Shown piece after piece: positions 45,030 to 57,014 of a DNA stretch of 64,000 nt. Position numbers and translations under genes: made by a program. Position 1 is the stretch's first letter; every line of letters starts with the position of its first letter. This stretch comes from Porpolomopsis calyptriformis (lineage: Eukaryota; Basidiomycota; Agaricomycetes; Agaricales; Hygrophoraceae), in assembly GCA_951640195.1 (NCBI GenBank), contig OX621175.1:1600470-1664469 (forward strand), read 5' to 3'. Under the pieces are notes generated by a model. That model searched no databases and was not told where the DNA came from. It saw only the letters and a list, made by a program, of their open reading frames with translations.

Positions 45030-46790
45030 GGAGGCATAAGTATAAGTAGCTATAGACTGCTCTAAAAATCGGGGTTTCATATTCAATCGATAGCCCCAGT
45101 GTCATAGAGGTGGGGAATACAAAAATCCCGATTTATGGACCATTTGGGGTACCGCAATCAGTGATATAAGGGGTATGGGGGGGTATATCTCCAACTTATC
45201 ACAGAGCTCTTTAAAAATCAGGATTTTATGTTCAATCGATAGCACTAGTGTCACAGATACTGGGAATACAAAAATCCTGATTTATAGACCATTTGGGGTA
45301 CCGCAATAAGCTATATAAGGGGTATGGGGGGGTATATCTCCAACTTATTACAGAGGTCTTTAAAAACCTGGGTTTTATATTCAATCAATAGCCCCAGTGT
45401 CATAGAGGTGGGGAATACAAAAATCCTAAGTTATAGACCATTTGGGGTACCGCAATCAGTTATATAAGGGGTATGGGGGGGTATATCTCCAACTTATTAC
45501 AGACATCTTTAAACATCATAATTTCATGTTCAATCAATAGCACTAGTGTCATAGATGCTCGGAATAACAATATATGGGTAGAATAAGGCACTCCAATAAG
45601 GTATATAAAGGGTATGAGGGAGTATATCTCCAACTTATCACAGACCTCTTTAAACATCACAATTTCATGTTCAATCAATAGCACCAGTGTTATAGATGCT
45701 CGGAATAACAATATATGGTCAGAATGAGGTACTACAATAAGCTATATAAGGGGTATGGGGGAGTATATCTCCAACTTATCACAGACCTCTTTAAACATCA
45801 CAATTTCATGTTCAATCAATAGCACCAGTGTTACAGATGCTCGGAATGACAATATATGGACAGAATGAGGCACTGCAATAAGCTATATAAGGGGTATAGG
45901 GGGGTATATCTCTAACTTATCACAGAGCTCTCTGAGCATCAGGATTTCACGTTCAATCAATAGCACCTGTGTTACAAACATTGGGAATAGTCCAATCATC
46001 ATGTGTAGATAGACTGGGGTGCCGCAAGAAGTATACAGGAGGTAGGGGGGGGTATACCTTCAAGTTATCACAGAGCTCTCTGAGCATCAGGATTTCATGT
46101 TCAATCAATAGCATTAGTGTTATAAACATTGGGAATAGTCTAATCCTCGTGTATGGATTGACTAGGGTGCCGCAATAAGTATATAAGATATCATGGGGTG
46201 GTATACCTTTAACTTATCAGAGAGCTCTCTAATCATCGGGATTTTATGTTAAATCAACAGCATTAGTGTTACAAAGGTCAGGAGTAGTCTAATCCTCATG
46301 TGTGGAATGATTGGGGTATAGTATGTAAGAAGTATCGGATGATATACCTTCAACTTATCACAGAGCTCTCCGAGTATCAGGATTTTATGTTCAATCAATA
46401 GCATGAGTATTACAAAGGTTAGGAATAGTTCAATCATCATGTGTGGATTAACTAGGGTGCCGCAATAAGTATACAACAGGTATGGGAGGGTATACCTTCA
46501 ACTTATCAGAGAGCCTCTAAGCATCAGGATTTTATGTTCAATCAATAGTATTGGTGCTACAAACATCAGGAGTAGTCCAATCCTCATGTGCAGAATAATT
46601 GGGGTACCGTAATTAGCATGCAAGAGGTATCAGAGGTTATACCTTCAACTTCTCACCGAGCTCTCTAACCATCAGCATGTTATGTTCAATCAATAGCATT
46701 AGTGTGATAACATCCCAGAATAACCACATCCCCATGGGCAGACTGATTGGGGTACCACAATGAGCAGTGTAACACATATAGGTAGAATAG
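45030..46790. repeat. Minisatellite, ~140-150-bp units
   Basis: Eleven clear units are marked by a GGTATAYCTYCAACTTATCA-like phrase at about 45181, 45331, 45480, 45621, 45761, 45901, 46051, 46201, 46341, 46490 and 46638. Each also has TTCAATCAATAGCAYYAGTGT. Units are more alike next to their neighbours than across the array, and those left of 45600 share a TTTGGGGTACCGCAAT variant. The array fills the space between the truncated NTPase gene and the 3' end of the large gene. No coding function was seen. Confidence 0.93.
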
Positions 46791-46822
46791 ACCTGTGAAT
46801 ATATAATCTTCAAATCGATACA

Positions 46823-49800
46823 TTAGCTACTAGATTGCTCTGATCCTGGCTCATCTGTGTACTCTAATGAATCGGAATCGGAATCAGACTCTAAATCTGC
46901 CCGTTCCCTAGCAGCCTTGACTCTTGACTGAGATCTACCTACTATATGTCTTCCTGAACCTGAATCTTCTCTCTCCGCATCTTTCCTAGCAGCGTTCATT
47001 CTTGACCGAGTTATCCGCACACCACTCACCCCCTTTCTTCCCTCGTCTTTCTGGGCAGCCTTGGCCTTTGAGCGAGTAACCCTAACCTGTTGCTCTTTCC
47101 CGCTCTCTGAACCTGAAGGATTGTTGTCTGCTTTCTGTCTCACAGGAGGCTTTCGTTTTTGGTAGATTTTGGCAGACTTTCGGCTCCGAATAGGTGGTTT
47201 TATCGATCTCCCCAAGGTTTCATCTAGTCGTCTCTGAAGTATATTCTTTGAAGCATGAGGCCTTTTTAGGACCTGAGTTCGTGGACGCGCAGCCACCTCT
47301 TTCCCAATTTCTTCAATCCGATAGAACTTTGAATTCGAAATAAAGTTGATCTTGCCTGATTTCATCCCCCATATGACTTGTTTCCCCTTTTTATTCGATA
47401 GGCCACCTACAGGAAGGCATTGTAACTGGCCAAATATATTGTCCAATTCACGGCAGAGCTGATCACCTTCATCCATATCCCAATCCACAAGATATTGGTG
47501 GTAAGTGGAGATATATCCTCCAGGCTGGGTGTATGGTTTCCAGACTGAATTCTCTGGGATCTGGATAGTTTGTTCAGGGAAGAAGGTTGCCCGACGTGCT
47601 GAAAATGATAGATCATGGGAGTGACTCAAAGGAAGCTTTCCTTTAAGGCCACAGCTCGAAGGAAGGAATCGGCAATGGTCAATGCCTATGATATGCTGAA
47701 TCGCAGGTACCGTCCAAGTCTCCATTGCTTCCTGAACTGTGGTTGGCTTGGGTAAAACACCTGCTGATGCAAACTGCTCTGCCAGACTTAGCCACAGCTG
47801 ATGCGTGAACTCAACAAACAACAGCTTTGTGTAAAGCAGTTCAGGAGCTTCCCAGTCATCATCCAACCTCCATTCCCTAAGGAAAATCTCTGGCTCGGTT
47901 TCCAACAGTTTCTGAATTCTTGACCAAGATGGATCGGGACCCCAAGGGCACGCATCTTGCTGATACATTTGAATAAGGTGATATGGCTGGTTGGCTTGAG
48001 TTGCCTGTGGCTTCTTCAAGGACTGTCCATACGCTTGGATAACCTCAGCTGGATCCTCCTCCGGTAGTTCTCTTAGAGATAGCACTCCTTTCTTCAACTT
48101 GAGGTCGTGAAGAAAGAACATTCCGAACCTCCACATTATCGAACTGAAACGAAGGTCTCGCAACACATCATTCAAGAATGTGTGCTTTATCCTTGGCGTG
48201 ACCATGGTGTGCTTAATCAGGTGGATGATAAGCGTAGCCATCATTCCATAGTTGCTTGGTCGATTTCGTGAAAGGTGTAGTTGGACGTTTTGAAACTCTG
48301 CTAGCCTTCTTGCCAACAACTTGAAAAAGAGGCTCGACTTGATCCAAATGATAGGGTCAGATGACATATAGTCTTGTGCCTGGCAATCATTAGACATTTC
48401 TAGTTTGCAGTTATTTCGCTGCTTACCTTTTCAGATGCTACATCAAGAAGCTTTATAATGGCTAACCCACTCCCTCTAACTTCTTCTCTAACGCCGAATG
48501 ACTGGATTTGAGAAGATTGAAACAGCTTTTTCCAGTGATCACAGCTAGTCATGAATCGGTCATTTGTCTTGACTGCATCACAGTCATCACATAGGTAGTT
48601 CGTTTGGCCAGGAAGTCGCACCACCTCAAAGCAAAGGTTGTAGCTGGATCGGAAGCAAAGGTGTACAAGCCGACTTTTCTTCAACTTGGTTTCAGCCTGT
48701 CTCCCTCCATAAGCTCCAAACATGGCAGTATAATGGGTCATTCCTTTTTTCATCCCCATAAGGTCGTACGAGTCGTCGATCCTATCTAACCTCCACAGCC
48801 CTACCAATGGCTCCTGATCCTCCCTAGAAGGAGGATGGTATGAAATCCCAAGATCAAGCAAGAGTTCTCCATGCGATCGGTCCTTCATATAATCCCAGTC
48901 CATGTTAGGAATCATCGAACAGAGTGCCTGATATATATTCTCGGTTGGGTGGTGCTGCTTAGAGAGCAGTTTGATACCTCGAGCATCTACAACAAAGAAA
49001 AAGGACCCGAATCGGCCTAGGAGATCGGGCTGGTTATTTATGATGTCGCAGAGAGTGGTTCGCATGGAAGAAAATGCTTCAGGTGTGAGGGGAATGGTCT
49101 TGGTCGTACGTCTTGTCCCTATTTTCCATTGGAGATTACTGACGCTTGTAGGAAGATACTCCATAATTCCGGTGTAGTTGGCTAAAACCACTGGCAGAGC
49201 AGGCATGATCACTTGTGAGAACCACAACTCCTGTACCTCCCTTGGCATCAGAGTAGTCATTCTATGCGTTCCTGGGTCTTTCCTAATCATACGAGGGAAG
49301 AAGACGTAGGTGTTAAATTGGCCTGATCCTTGACCCATCTGCCCGAAATGGGTATGTGGCAAGGCACTAAGTGGATACCTTTTAGACCTCTGCCTAGGAT
49401 TTCGAGTGGTAGGTGGTTGTAGAACCTGGACATAGACATGATTGTTGATAGAGAATGGAGGTTTGTCGTCTAACAGTGGAAGAAGGTGAATATTGATTGG
49501 ACCAATGAACTGTGGTTTATGCGTGACCCATATGACGCTGTCGATATCCACCGACACTGACACTTCTTCATCGTCCAGGTTTACTCTATCCTTCTCCAAG
49601 TCGAAGTAGATGAATTTGTTGTTGCGTGCTTTACCTTTTACAAACACACCCTGGCTCTCTGATGTCCCTTCCACCCCTCCCGCCTCATCCAACATATCCT
49701 GAGCACCCATCACAGTCACATCTGGGTTGTCCATAGCTGGTAGGGAATTCAGCACCTCAGAAGAATGAGAAGATAACGAGGATGGGTATGCAACTGGAGA

Positions 49801-52190
49801 TGATGGTAAACATCCACTTGCTTGATCACTTGAATCCCAGTGTGGAAGAAGGTGGTCATTGAGGAGAACCGGTTCCTGGTTATTGAACATAGAGAAAAAA
49901 TCGGCCTGCAACCTATAGCCTCTATCCCTCCAGATACTCCAGTGCTTGCCCAATACAAGCATTCCATTGGTGTCAAAGGTCCACGTGTTTGGAATGATAT
50001 CAGCTTGATCCTCGGAGCAAACCAACATAGCTGATTCGTAGTCATCAAAAGGCCGCTCATCAACGCTTGTTGCTAATGCTTCTTCACCCCCATTCCCATT
50101 TAGCTCAACCTCTGGAAGTTGGATTTCAGGTAGAGACCTTCTGGAAGGCTGAGGTGGTAGGTTGATTACAATGGAATCATCATCGTTGTCATCATTGTCA
50201 TTGTCATTGTCATCATCATTGTGATTGTTGTCGTCATTGCTGGCATTGCCATCCTTGTCGTGACTATCCAGAAGATGGCCTAGTTGATTAATATAGGTAG
50301 CCTCTTTAGATTGATTATCACAGGTAATCGGAATGAGATAATACTCACACTTCATACGAGCAGTTGCAAGCGCAAGTGCTATTACCTCGAAACGCTTGAA
50401 TTTTAAAAGCCCAGCCTTCATATCATTCACAACCTCAGAATTGGGTTCCATGGAATACCGAAGCAGGGTCTGAGTCTTGTTCCAGAAGTCATATGATTTT
50501 TGTACAGTTTGAAGCGCAGTGAGAAATATTCTCTCTCGCATCGCATGAACACATTGCAATTTGGGTGCAAGTGGGTGTTGGTTAATGTCTGTGGAATACA
50601 TCCAACCATTATCAAAGATTTCTTGGCAAAGCGATGCCATCCAGGAACCAGTGTCGGCCTCACTCTGTTGAAATATGTATATGAATATGCTTCTTCTGTA
50701 TAGAAACGAGATTTTCACCGTATTCCAATTCGGTTCGATTACTTGGGGACCTCGCTCATCCAACTCACTACCCAGGATCCACCCAAACACATTAGCAATA
50801 GCCCTCCAATAGTAGTTGCCATTCCACTCCGTCCAATCTGAGTACATATTGGTTTCGAGTGGAGCTCCATGGCTAAAAACAAGAACCTTCTCCTGCTGGT
50901 AATCAAATAAAGCTAGCCTTTGGGTTGCAGAAGATTGCCATGATAGTGGAGGGAAAAATAACACAGGCTTTTTCGGGATAGCAACGTGAGGTGGAAGAAG
51001 GAGAGTTTTATGGATTTCGGTAGACAGGATGTCTTCTTCTTCTCTTATTACCCTGCTCACCGTTTCCGAGTCTAGATAGTAGGAATATCTCTGAGATGGC
51101 ATCTGGGGTTGAATGGACATATACCATGATTTCAAAAGGTAAATTTCTATGACCGCGTGATCCAGGTGGTTTCCAGGCTTAGCAGATCCCAATGATTGAC
51201 AAGCTGAAGCCCATATCCTTGGATCTGCTAGCTTCGTGTCTAATATCCTTAATGAGTCTAATCACCACCAATAATATAAGAACATACCTATAAAAAGCTC
51301 TTGCTCAGATCGTGGTAGATTCAATCGAATGGCATTTTTTGCTAGTAAATGAGAATGAGCGCTGTCACTTTCACTGGATCCAATGAAATCTGATCCGTTA
51401 TTGCTAGCTGGCGACGATGATCGGCTTGTTGAGCTTCTAAAAGTTTAGTATTTAACCTAACATTTCGAATGATAGATTTATTCACCGGTGTCTGGTTTCA
51501 AATCGCGAGTTGTTCCTTCTAATATCCACCGAAGGCTCTGAAGGAGAGCTATAATCACTAAACCTAACCAGTATTAATACGCAAGTATCTTATGATTTCT
51601 CTTAAAATACATACCATGCTTTCGCCACCTGGAAAATAAATAAATGTAAGTTATTATTGTCATAGGTTAATTGAGACATACAGCGTCATTATCCTTTCTA
51701 CTTATTGCGTTTTGGACCCTTGAAGGACCTGGCTGGGGACCTAAGGGAGCCAATGGAGGTATCGATATATATTGCTGATCCGAATTCTGGATGTTAAGAT
51801 GATTTAGGCTAATTAACGTTGTCTGTAATAATGTGAGCACTTTAACCTTGAAAACAGATATACACTTACTGAGTATACTGGCTTTTTGTTGATTAATATA
51901 TGTTTTTTGGAAGGCATATGTTTTTCTCCTAGCATCGGTATTGGCATTGGCATCTTCTCTGCACAAGGCATATTCAGGATATTACGTATATCACTATCAT
52001 CTGAACCACTAGAAGTCGAATCCCCTTCCTGGTTTATTATGGTTTTATTAGCCTCGTAATGATTTAATTGTGTGAATCGAATTAGATACATAACTACTAG
52101 GGATAGGCTTACCTTGGCTAGTGAGGACATAGCTATGATCCTATCTATATCACTGTCATAATCTGCACCTTCATTTGCCTGGTTTGCCAT
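46823..52190 (-). CDS. Large multi-exon protein of unknown function, copy 2 (complete)
   Basis: The complete gene runs from ATG at 52188-52190 to the stop at 46823, about 1,676 residues, in about eight exons. The last intron (47 bp, GTAAGC to GATTGCCAG) joins SEK to AQDYM in phase 0, linking the two long exons. The N-terminus is acidic and Ser-rich. Residues ~310-420 have a Ulp1-like layout but SW and DTGSW where HW and DCG are expected. The middle ~900 residues are not recognised. The C-terminal ~120 residues are basic and charged, with three repeats of the type VTRSKAKAAQKD, ITRSRMNAARKD and GRSQSRVKAARER, so nuclear or nucleic-acid-binding is a fair guess. Relative to copy 1, four extra residues lengthen the Asp/Asn tract. 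Confidence 0.78.
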
Positions 52191-52319
52191 ATTGGAGGTT
52201 AAGATCGAGAGCTATGTTTGTACAATAGTCGAGACAAAGTGTATCTACATTCACGTGACATATATATAGCTGTGGGAATATAATACGAATAATCAACATT
52301 GGTCCGTAGATTTATTATT
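52191..52319. promoter_or_regulatory. Bidirectional promoter region, copy 2
   Basis: This is base-for-base the same as copy 1 as far as I compared, including CACGTGA and the TATA-like A/T run. It separates the start codons of the large gene and the BAH/PHD-like gene. Confidence 0.5.
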
Positions 52320-53685
52320 ATGGCACCTACAACCGAGGAAAAACAATGGAAATCTGCAAAAGTCGTAGAATACCTCGAGGTTCCTAATCCAAATGATGGT
52401 GAGATATCACCTATGCCTTGTTCTATTTGTTCCGAATCAAAACTTTATAGGCTCTCCTTGCAAATTCGTTAAGAATGACTTGTAAGTGTTTATCGATAAT
52501 GCTTGAATAGTAGTCATTTGATTATTTCCCTCAAACACAGCTGCCTCATCCGTCACCTTGGCCTCCATGCAAAGGAAGAAAATAATATTATAATGGACGA
52601 CTACTGGAAAGGTTTGATCCTACAAATAAGAAAAACTACTAAGGTGATACACCTGCTCAAGCTACCCTACCCAATGTTGACAATGTGCTTTAGAACAAGT
52701 ATCTTGCTAAGGTTTCATGGATGTATACAGCCAAGCAGTTGTTGGAGAGAAGTGATGTTAAGGCTGATACTAAAAGGTTGCATCTCAAAACCTACTCCTT
52801 CTCCTGTCACTCTATGTTCTTCTTACTCTTGACAGGTATATAAACACATTTGGAAAGCAAGAGCTGTGTGGCTCTGATTCTACAGATATCATTGATGCGC
52901 AAGCCTTGGAAGGTGAGGGTTATTATATCGAGAAGCAGATATAAAAGAATGAACTGAACTGAACTGAAAATTAAACTGTAGATACAATCGACATTGTTAT
53001 TATTAAAAATCAGATTGAAGATCAACCTCCAGTAACCGCGTATTACATGCGGTAAGCTTGACGATAATACCAACCCATCTATTATACTAAAATTTCTATT
53101 AGATACTTCTGGGATGGGCATAGGCAGGCATTGAAGGTGCATTCATTGAACTAAACATATACCCTGTAGTAATCTATTGGGTGGTAGGGCGAGCCAGAAA
53201 TATGTGGCGCAACTCACTGTTATTCACTTTGGTCCCCCGATACAGAGGAACAACGCTACTGCTGGTCCTGCAAAAGATGGTCCCATCTTACTTGCCTAGG
53301 AACCCCTGCCAACATTACCCAGCAGCAGTATCTTAACAATCTCTATGCTATAGAGAAGTTTGCCGACACCCCAAAAATTATACTTCAAGTTGCTTTCCAA
53401 CCCACAGCTAGGGGAGGTCTCACTTATTTTACAGCCGGAAATATTAGGATCGTGAACAAGGCTAGAAAGTTGCTTTCTTCACAGGAACGCAGTGTCGTCC
53501 AAGCCTCTGGATGGATAGCTGCTCACCTCATTGAGGAGTCTCGGTTAAATATGATAGACACTGACTGGGAAAACTGGCTTGAGGCAGAATTCGGCATAGA
53601 TAACACAGACTCTTATGAGCCATTAGTCGTTACAGACCAAACATACTATACTTGCCCTCGGTGTAGCTCAGATTTGCTTATTTGA
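52320..53685 (+). CDS. BAH/PHD-like zinc-finger protein, copy 2
   Basis: Duplicate of the gene at 5024-6389. Two differences fall in intronic or intergenic-looking parts (C to T near 53013, G to A near 53139). The BAH-like exon and the CWSCKRWSHLTC zinc-ligand exon are unchanged. See copy 1 for domain reading and doubts; middle splice sites are equally uncertain here. Confidence 0.45.
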
Positions 53686-53757
53686 TACCTTACCATTCTT
53701 CTAGCTTATCTAATACCTACTATCCTTCACCGTGTTACTGCTAAAAACTCAGCTATT

Positions 53758-54908
53758 ATGTTCCCCTCCACTATAAAACAAAGTGCAACAGATCTAATGG
53801 ATGGAATACTGAAAGCAAAGAGAATCGTCGTGCTCTGTGGTAAATCGACCCATCATCATGTTTCATTCAAATACTTACCTACTCTCTAGGAGCAGGAATA
53901 TCCGTGGCTGCAGGTATTCCATGTTTTAGAGGACCAGACGGCTTATATACTGGCAACGCACTATCTGGATTTACCGGAGTCAACCTGACTGATCTGCTTA
54001 CTAGCTCATCCCTCGTAGTGAGAAATATATGTTCAAGTGAGGATTAGTTGACCAAGTTAATGTTCTAGACCCAAAAGCAACAATCACTGCATTGTCAGCT
54101 CATTGCCACCCTTGCTGAGAAAGCGGCGATCGCACAACCCACTGCCTTCCACCATTTCCTTCGTGCTCTAGACCTCCAAGGAGTGTTACTCCGTGTTTAC
54201 ACTCAAAATATCGATGGTTTGGAGCTCAAGGCTGGGTTACATATGTCCTCAGAAATTCACCCCAGTGATGGACCAGCCCGATGCATTCCATTGCATGGAT
54301 CCCTAGAGGAACTACGATGCCCTGGCTGCTCCTCCATTTTTATCCTCGAACCATACTACCCCTCTTTGAAAGAGGGCCAACTACCAGAATGCACTGAATG
54401 TCAAATCAATATGGAAAAGAGGGTAGAGCAGGGCAAACGCAGAACGACTGTGCCTCGACTCCGACCCAATATCATTCTTTACGGAGAACCACATCCTCGA
54501 GGAGAAGAAATAGCAAACGTGCAGCAAAATGATCTTGGGTTAACTACCACCCCCAGTCGCCAACTAGATCTTCTCCTTGTGGTTGGCACTAGCTTGAAAG
54601 TGAAGGGTACTACTGACTTTATCAAGCAGTCCGCTAGAATCTTAGCAAAAAATTCCCCCAAATCCAGTTTACAAGCATCGCCTCAAGTTATATATCTCAA
54701 TAATACCTTTACAAACACAGCTACGTGGGCTGGTATATTCGACGCTTGGATAGACATGGACTGTGAAGAGTTTGCACGGTTGGCATTGAAAAGGATGGAG
54801 GAGATGATTGCGTCAGGTGAAATGCTCGAAAGCAACCACACTCAGGTTCAGGTTCTCTATGGAGACAGAAAGCTTAACTACAGACCATCATGGAGGTTAT
54901 GGTCTTGA
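53758..54908 (+). CDS. Sirtuin (Sir2-family NAD-dependent protein deacylase), copy 2
   Basis: Duplicate of the sirtuin at 6462-7612 with the same three exons (53758-53839, 53890-54017, 54069-54908). The only coding change I noticed is T to C in an Asp codon (GAT to GAC, near 54742), which is silent. All NAD-binding, catalytic and zinc residues are kept. Two identical proteins would double the dosage if both copies are real. Confidence 0.92.
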
Positions 54909-55376
54909 TAAAATTACTGAATTAGCATCTATTACGCTGCATGCATGTCGCATCAAACTTTCCACAAATATTAATCAACTTGTATTGCTGCATTCCAAGC
55001 TAGTTACTATATAAGTCTACTACATACGATTTGTGCTAAACCTGTGTAGACATGTTGAGCTGTGTGCAGGTGTAAATTAGCAAGTTCACATGCGCCACTC
55101 CCATCCCATTTTGGTATGCAAATGTGATGTCACGCATAACATATCAAGTTGCTTTGATACTGTATTGATTAACTCCCAGCTATCTTGTCTGTGTATGCGT
55201 GAATATCAACTAGCTGTTATGTACTTATGAAGTGATGTGCTATGAAGTGATGTGTGAGGAGCCTAAGTAGTGATCAAGAGCTGTGACTCACACACGAAAC
55301 TACTTCCAGCACCACAATGGCTATACGCATGCGATTGAATGAATGCTTATTTTTTCACCACATCTAGATAAATTTT

Positions 55377-56445
55377 ATGCTGATTATCTTGTTTTCATGC
55401 AGTTATCCACCCACCCCCAAATGTAACTACCCTTGGAACCAAATGATGTGTTCTTCTCGATGCTTGGATGCGGATAATAATCGGTGGTCGAACGATCGCT
55501 CTCCTGTTCCACCAAGCGACACCATCTGGCTCTTTGAGGAAATCAGCCACCCTTTCACACAACCTGACTTGACCCTCAAATTGAACCAGCAAAAGCAGAT
55601 CATTTTACATGCTTTTTGCAAAAGCAGAAACAAACATCGACACTACACTCTCCCTCTATCGACCACACTTCAGATCGCTCTTCTTGACCTTGAATACTGG
55701 GCGAATGTTGCTAACCCTCATCCCAGTGCAAATCGTATCACACGTTACCTGGAAAGGCTCAGGTCTGATCTCTGGGTTGAGTTATCACAAAACCATGGCA
55801 GCTTTGGCTCTAGCTTCCAACCTAAAACGACAATACCGTGGGCAGTTAGAATGAATCACTTTTTTGGCCACTCTTTCTTCGGCAGACGGGAGTACCTTCA
55901 GAAATGCAAGGCAAATGGGTGGACTCCATACACCCATGAAGACCCAACCTTATACCGTAAGAGGCAGCTTCTGCATACACAAGCTTCCCTTATCTCATCA
56001 TGCTTTCCAATTCAAACTACATAGAATGGCATACTTTATTCGAAACCCATACAAACTGGCTAAGCAGGGGGTTCCAGCTATGTCTCCAGCAGCTAGAATC
56101 ACACACGAAACCTCCCCGGTTTGACAGAGGGCACTCTGTGACCTGTGCGCTTGCTTTGTTCCTTGGAGTTAACGGTGAGAGTAAATGAAATCAACATCTT
56201 GGCTTAGGGATGCTCTAATGCTATATGCTTCTCTTTGCTACTGGCATCAATGAAAATACAGCCCAACAGTGGGCTAACGATGTTCAGGAGAAGAATATCA
56301 ACCCAGATTCCCATGGATACGGTGTAAATACATCATCACCTACCCATGAGGCTGATCTTGGGTAGGTCTGTAAGACACACATGGTTCACATTCACTCATT
56401 GTGATCATTTAGTATTTCACAGCTAGCAATGAATCTTTCAGCTGA
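55377..56445 (+). CDS. 'HSFGHS-module' protein 1, copy 2
   Basis: Duplicate of the gene at 8081-9148, with a 1-bp insertion (an extra A near 56193) inside the predicted second intron, so the protein is unaffected. Exon 1, with its LLDLEYWA and HFFGHS signatures, is identical. The same start and 3'-end doubts apply. Confidence 0.6.
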
Positions 56446-57014
56446 TAATGATCAGCCAGTGGGATCCCATGGTGCATTTCATTCAGATGAATTTACCAAG
56501 CTGATACTGATCCAAGATCCAAGCTGAGATAGAGGGGGGGCAGCCTCAATTCTCCGATAACAGTGTTACCATTCCTCCACGATTCGAAAGGAAGATGAAG
56601 ACGAAGATGAAGACGAAGATGATAATGAAAGTTTCTTGATGTTTTTTGTTTTTTTACATGCGAACAGCAGCTGCAAGTTACCATGGGACTTACAGATCAT
56701 TGTAGCCACCTTTCCTCAGCGGTATACCTCACACCTCCACAATCTGTATCCTTCACTTCAATAAATTATAATGAGGATGATGGTTTTCACCGTAATATTT
56801 ATAACTCCTTCAACCAGATGAAGGAGTAGTGGAATGAATCAAATGGCAAAGAAAATGTCAGGGCTTCTTTGTCACCCTCAAACTTGAGAATACGGCATTC
56901 ATTTATAGCACATGATCTAATCCAAGTCCTGGATAGAATCATATCGTCTTTGTAGCTTTCAAACTCTTTAATCGAATAAATACCCACGTGACCCCCACAC
57001 ATACGTTCATTATC

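Noticed and set aside
45460..46476. Short minus-strand open frames with repeated Leu/Ile-rich phrases
   Set aside because: They are translations of the ~145-bp minisatellite units, with no gene context.
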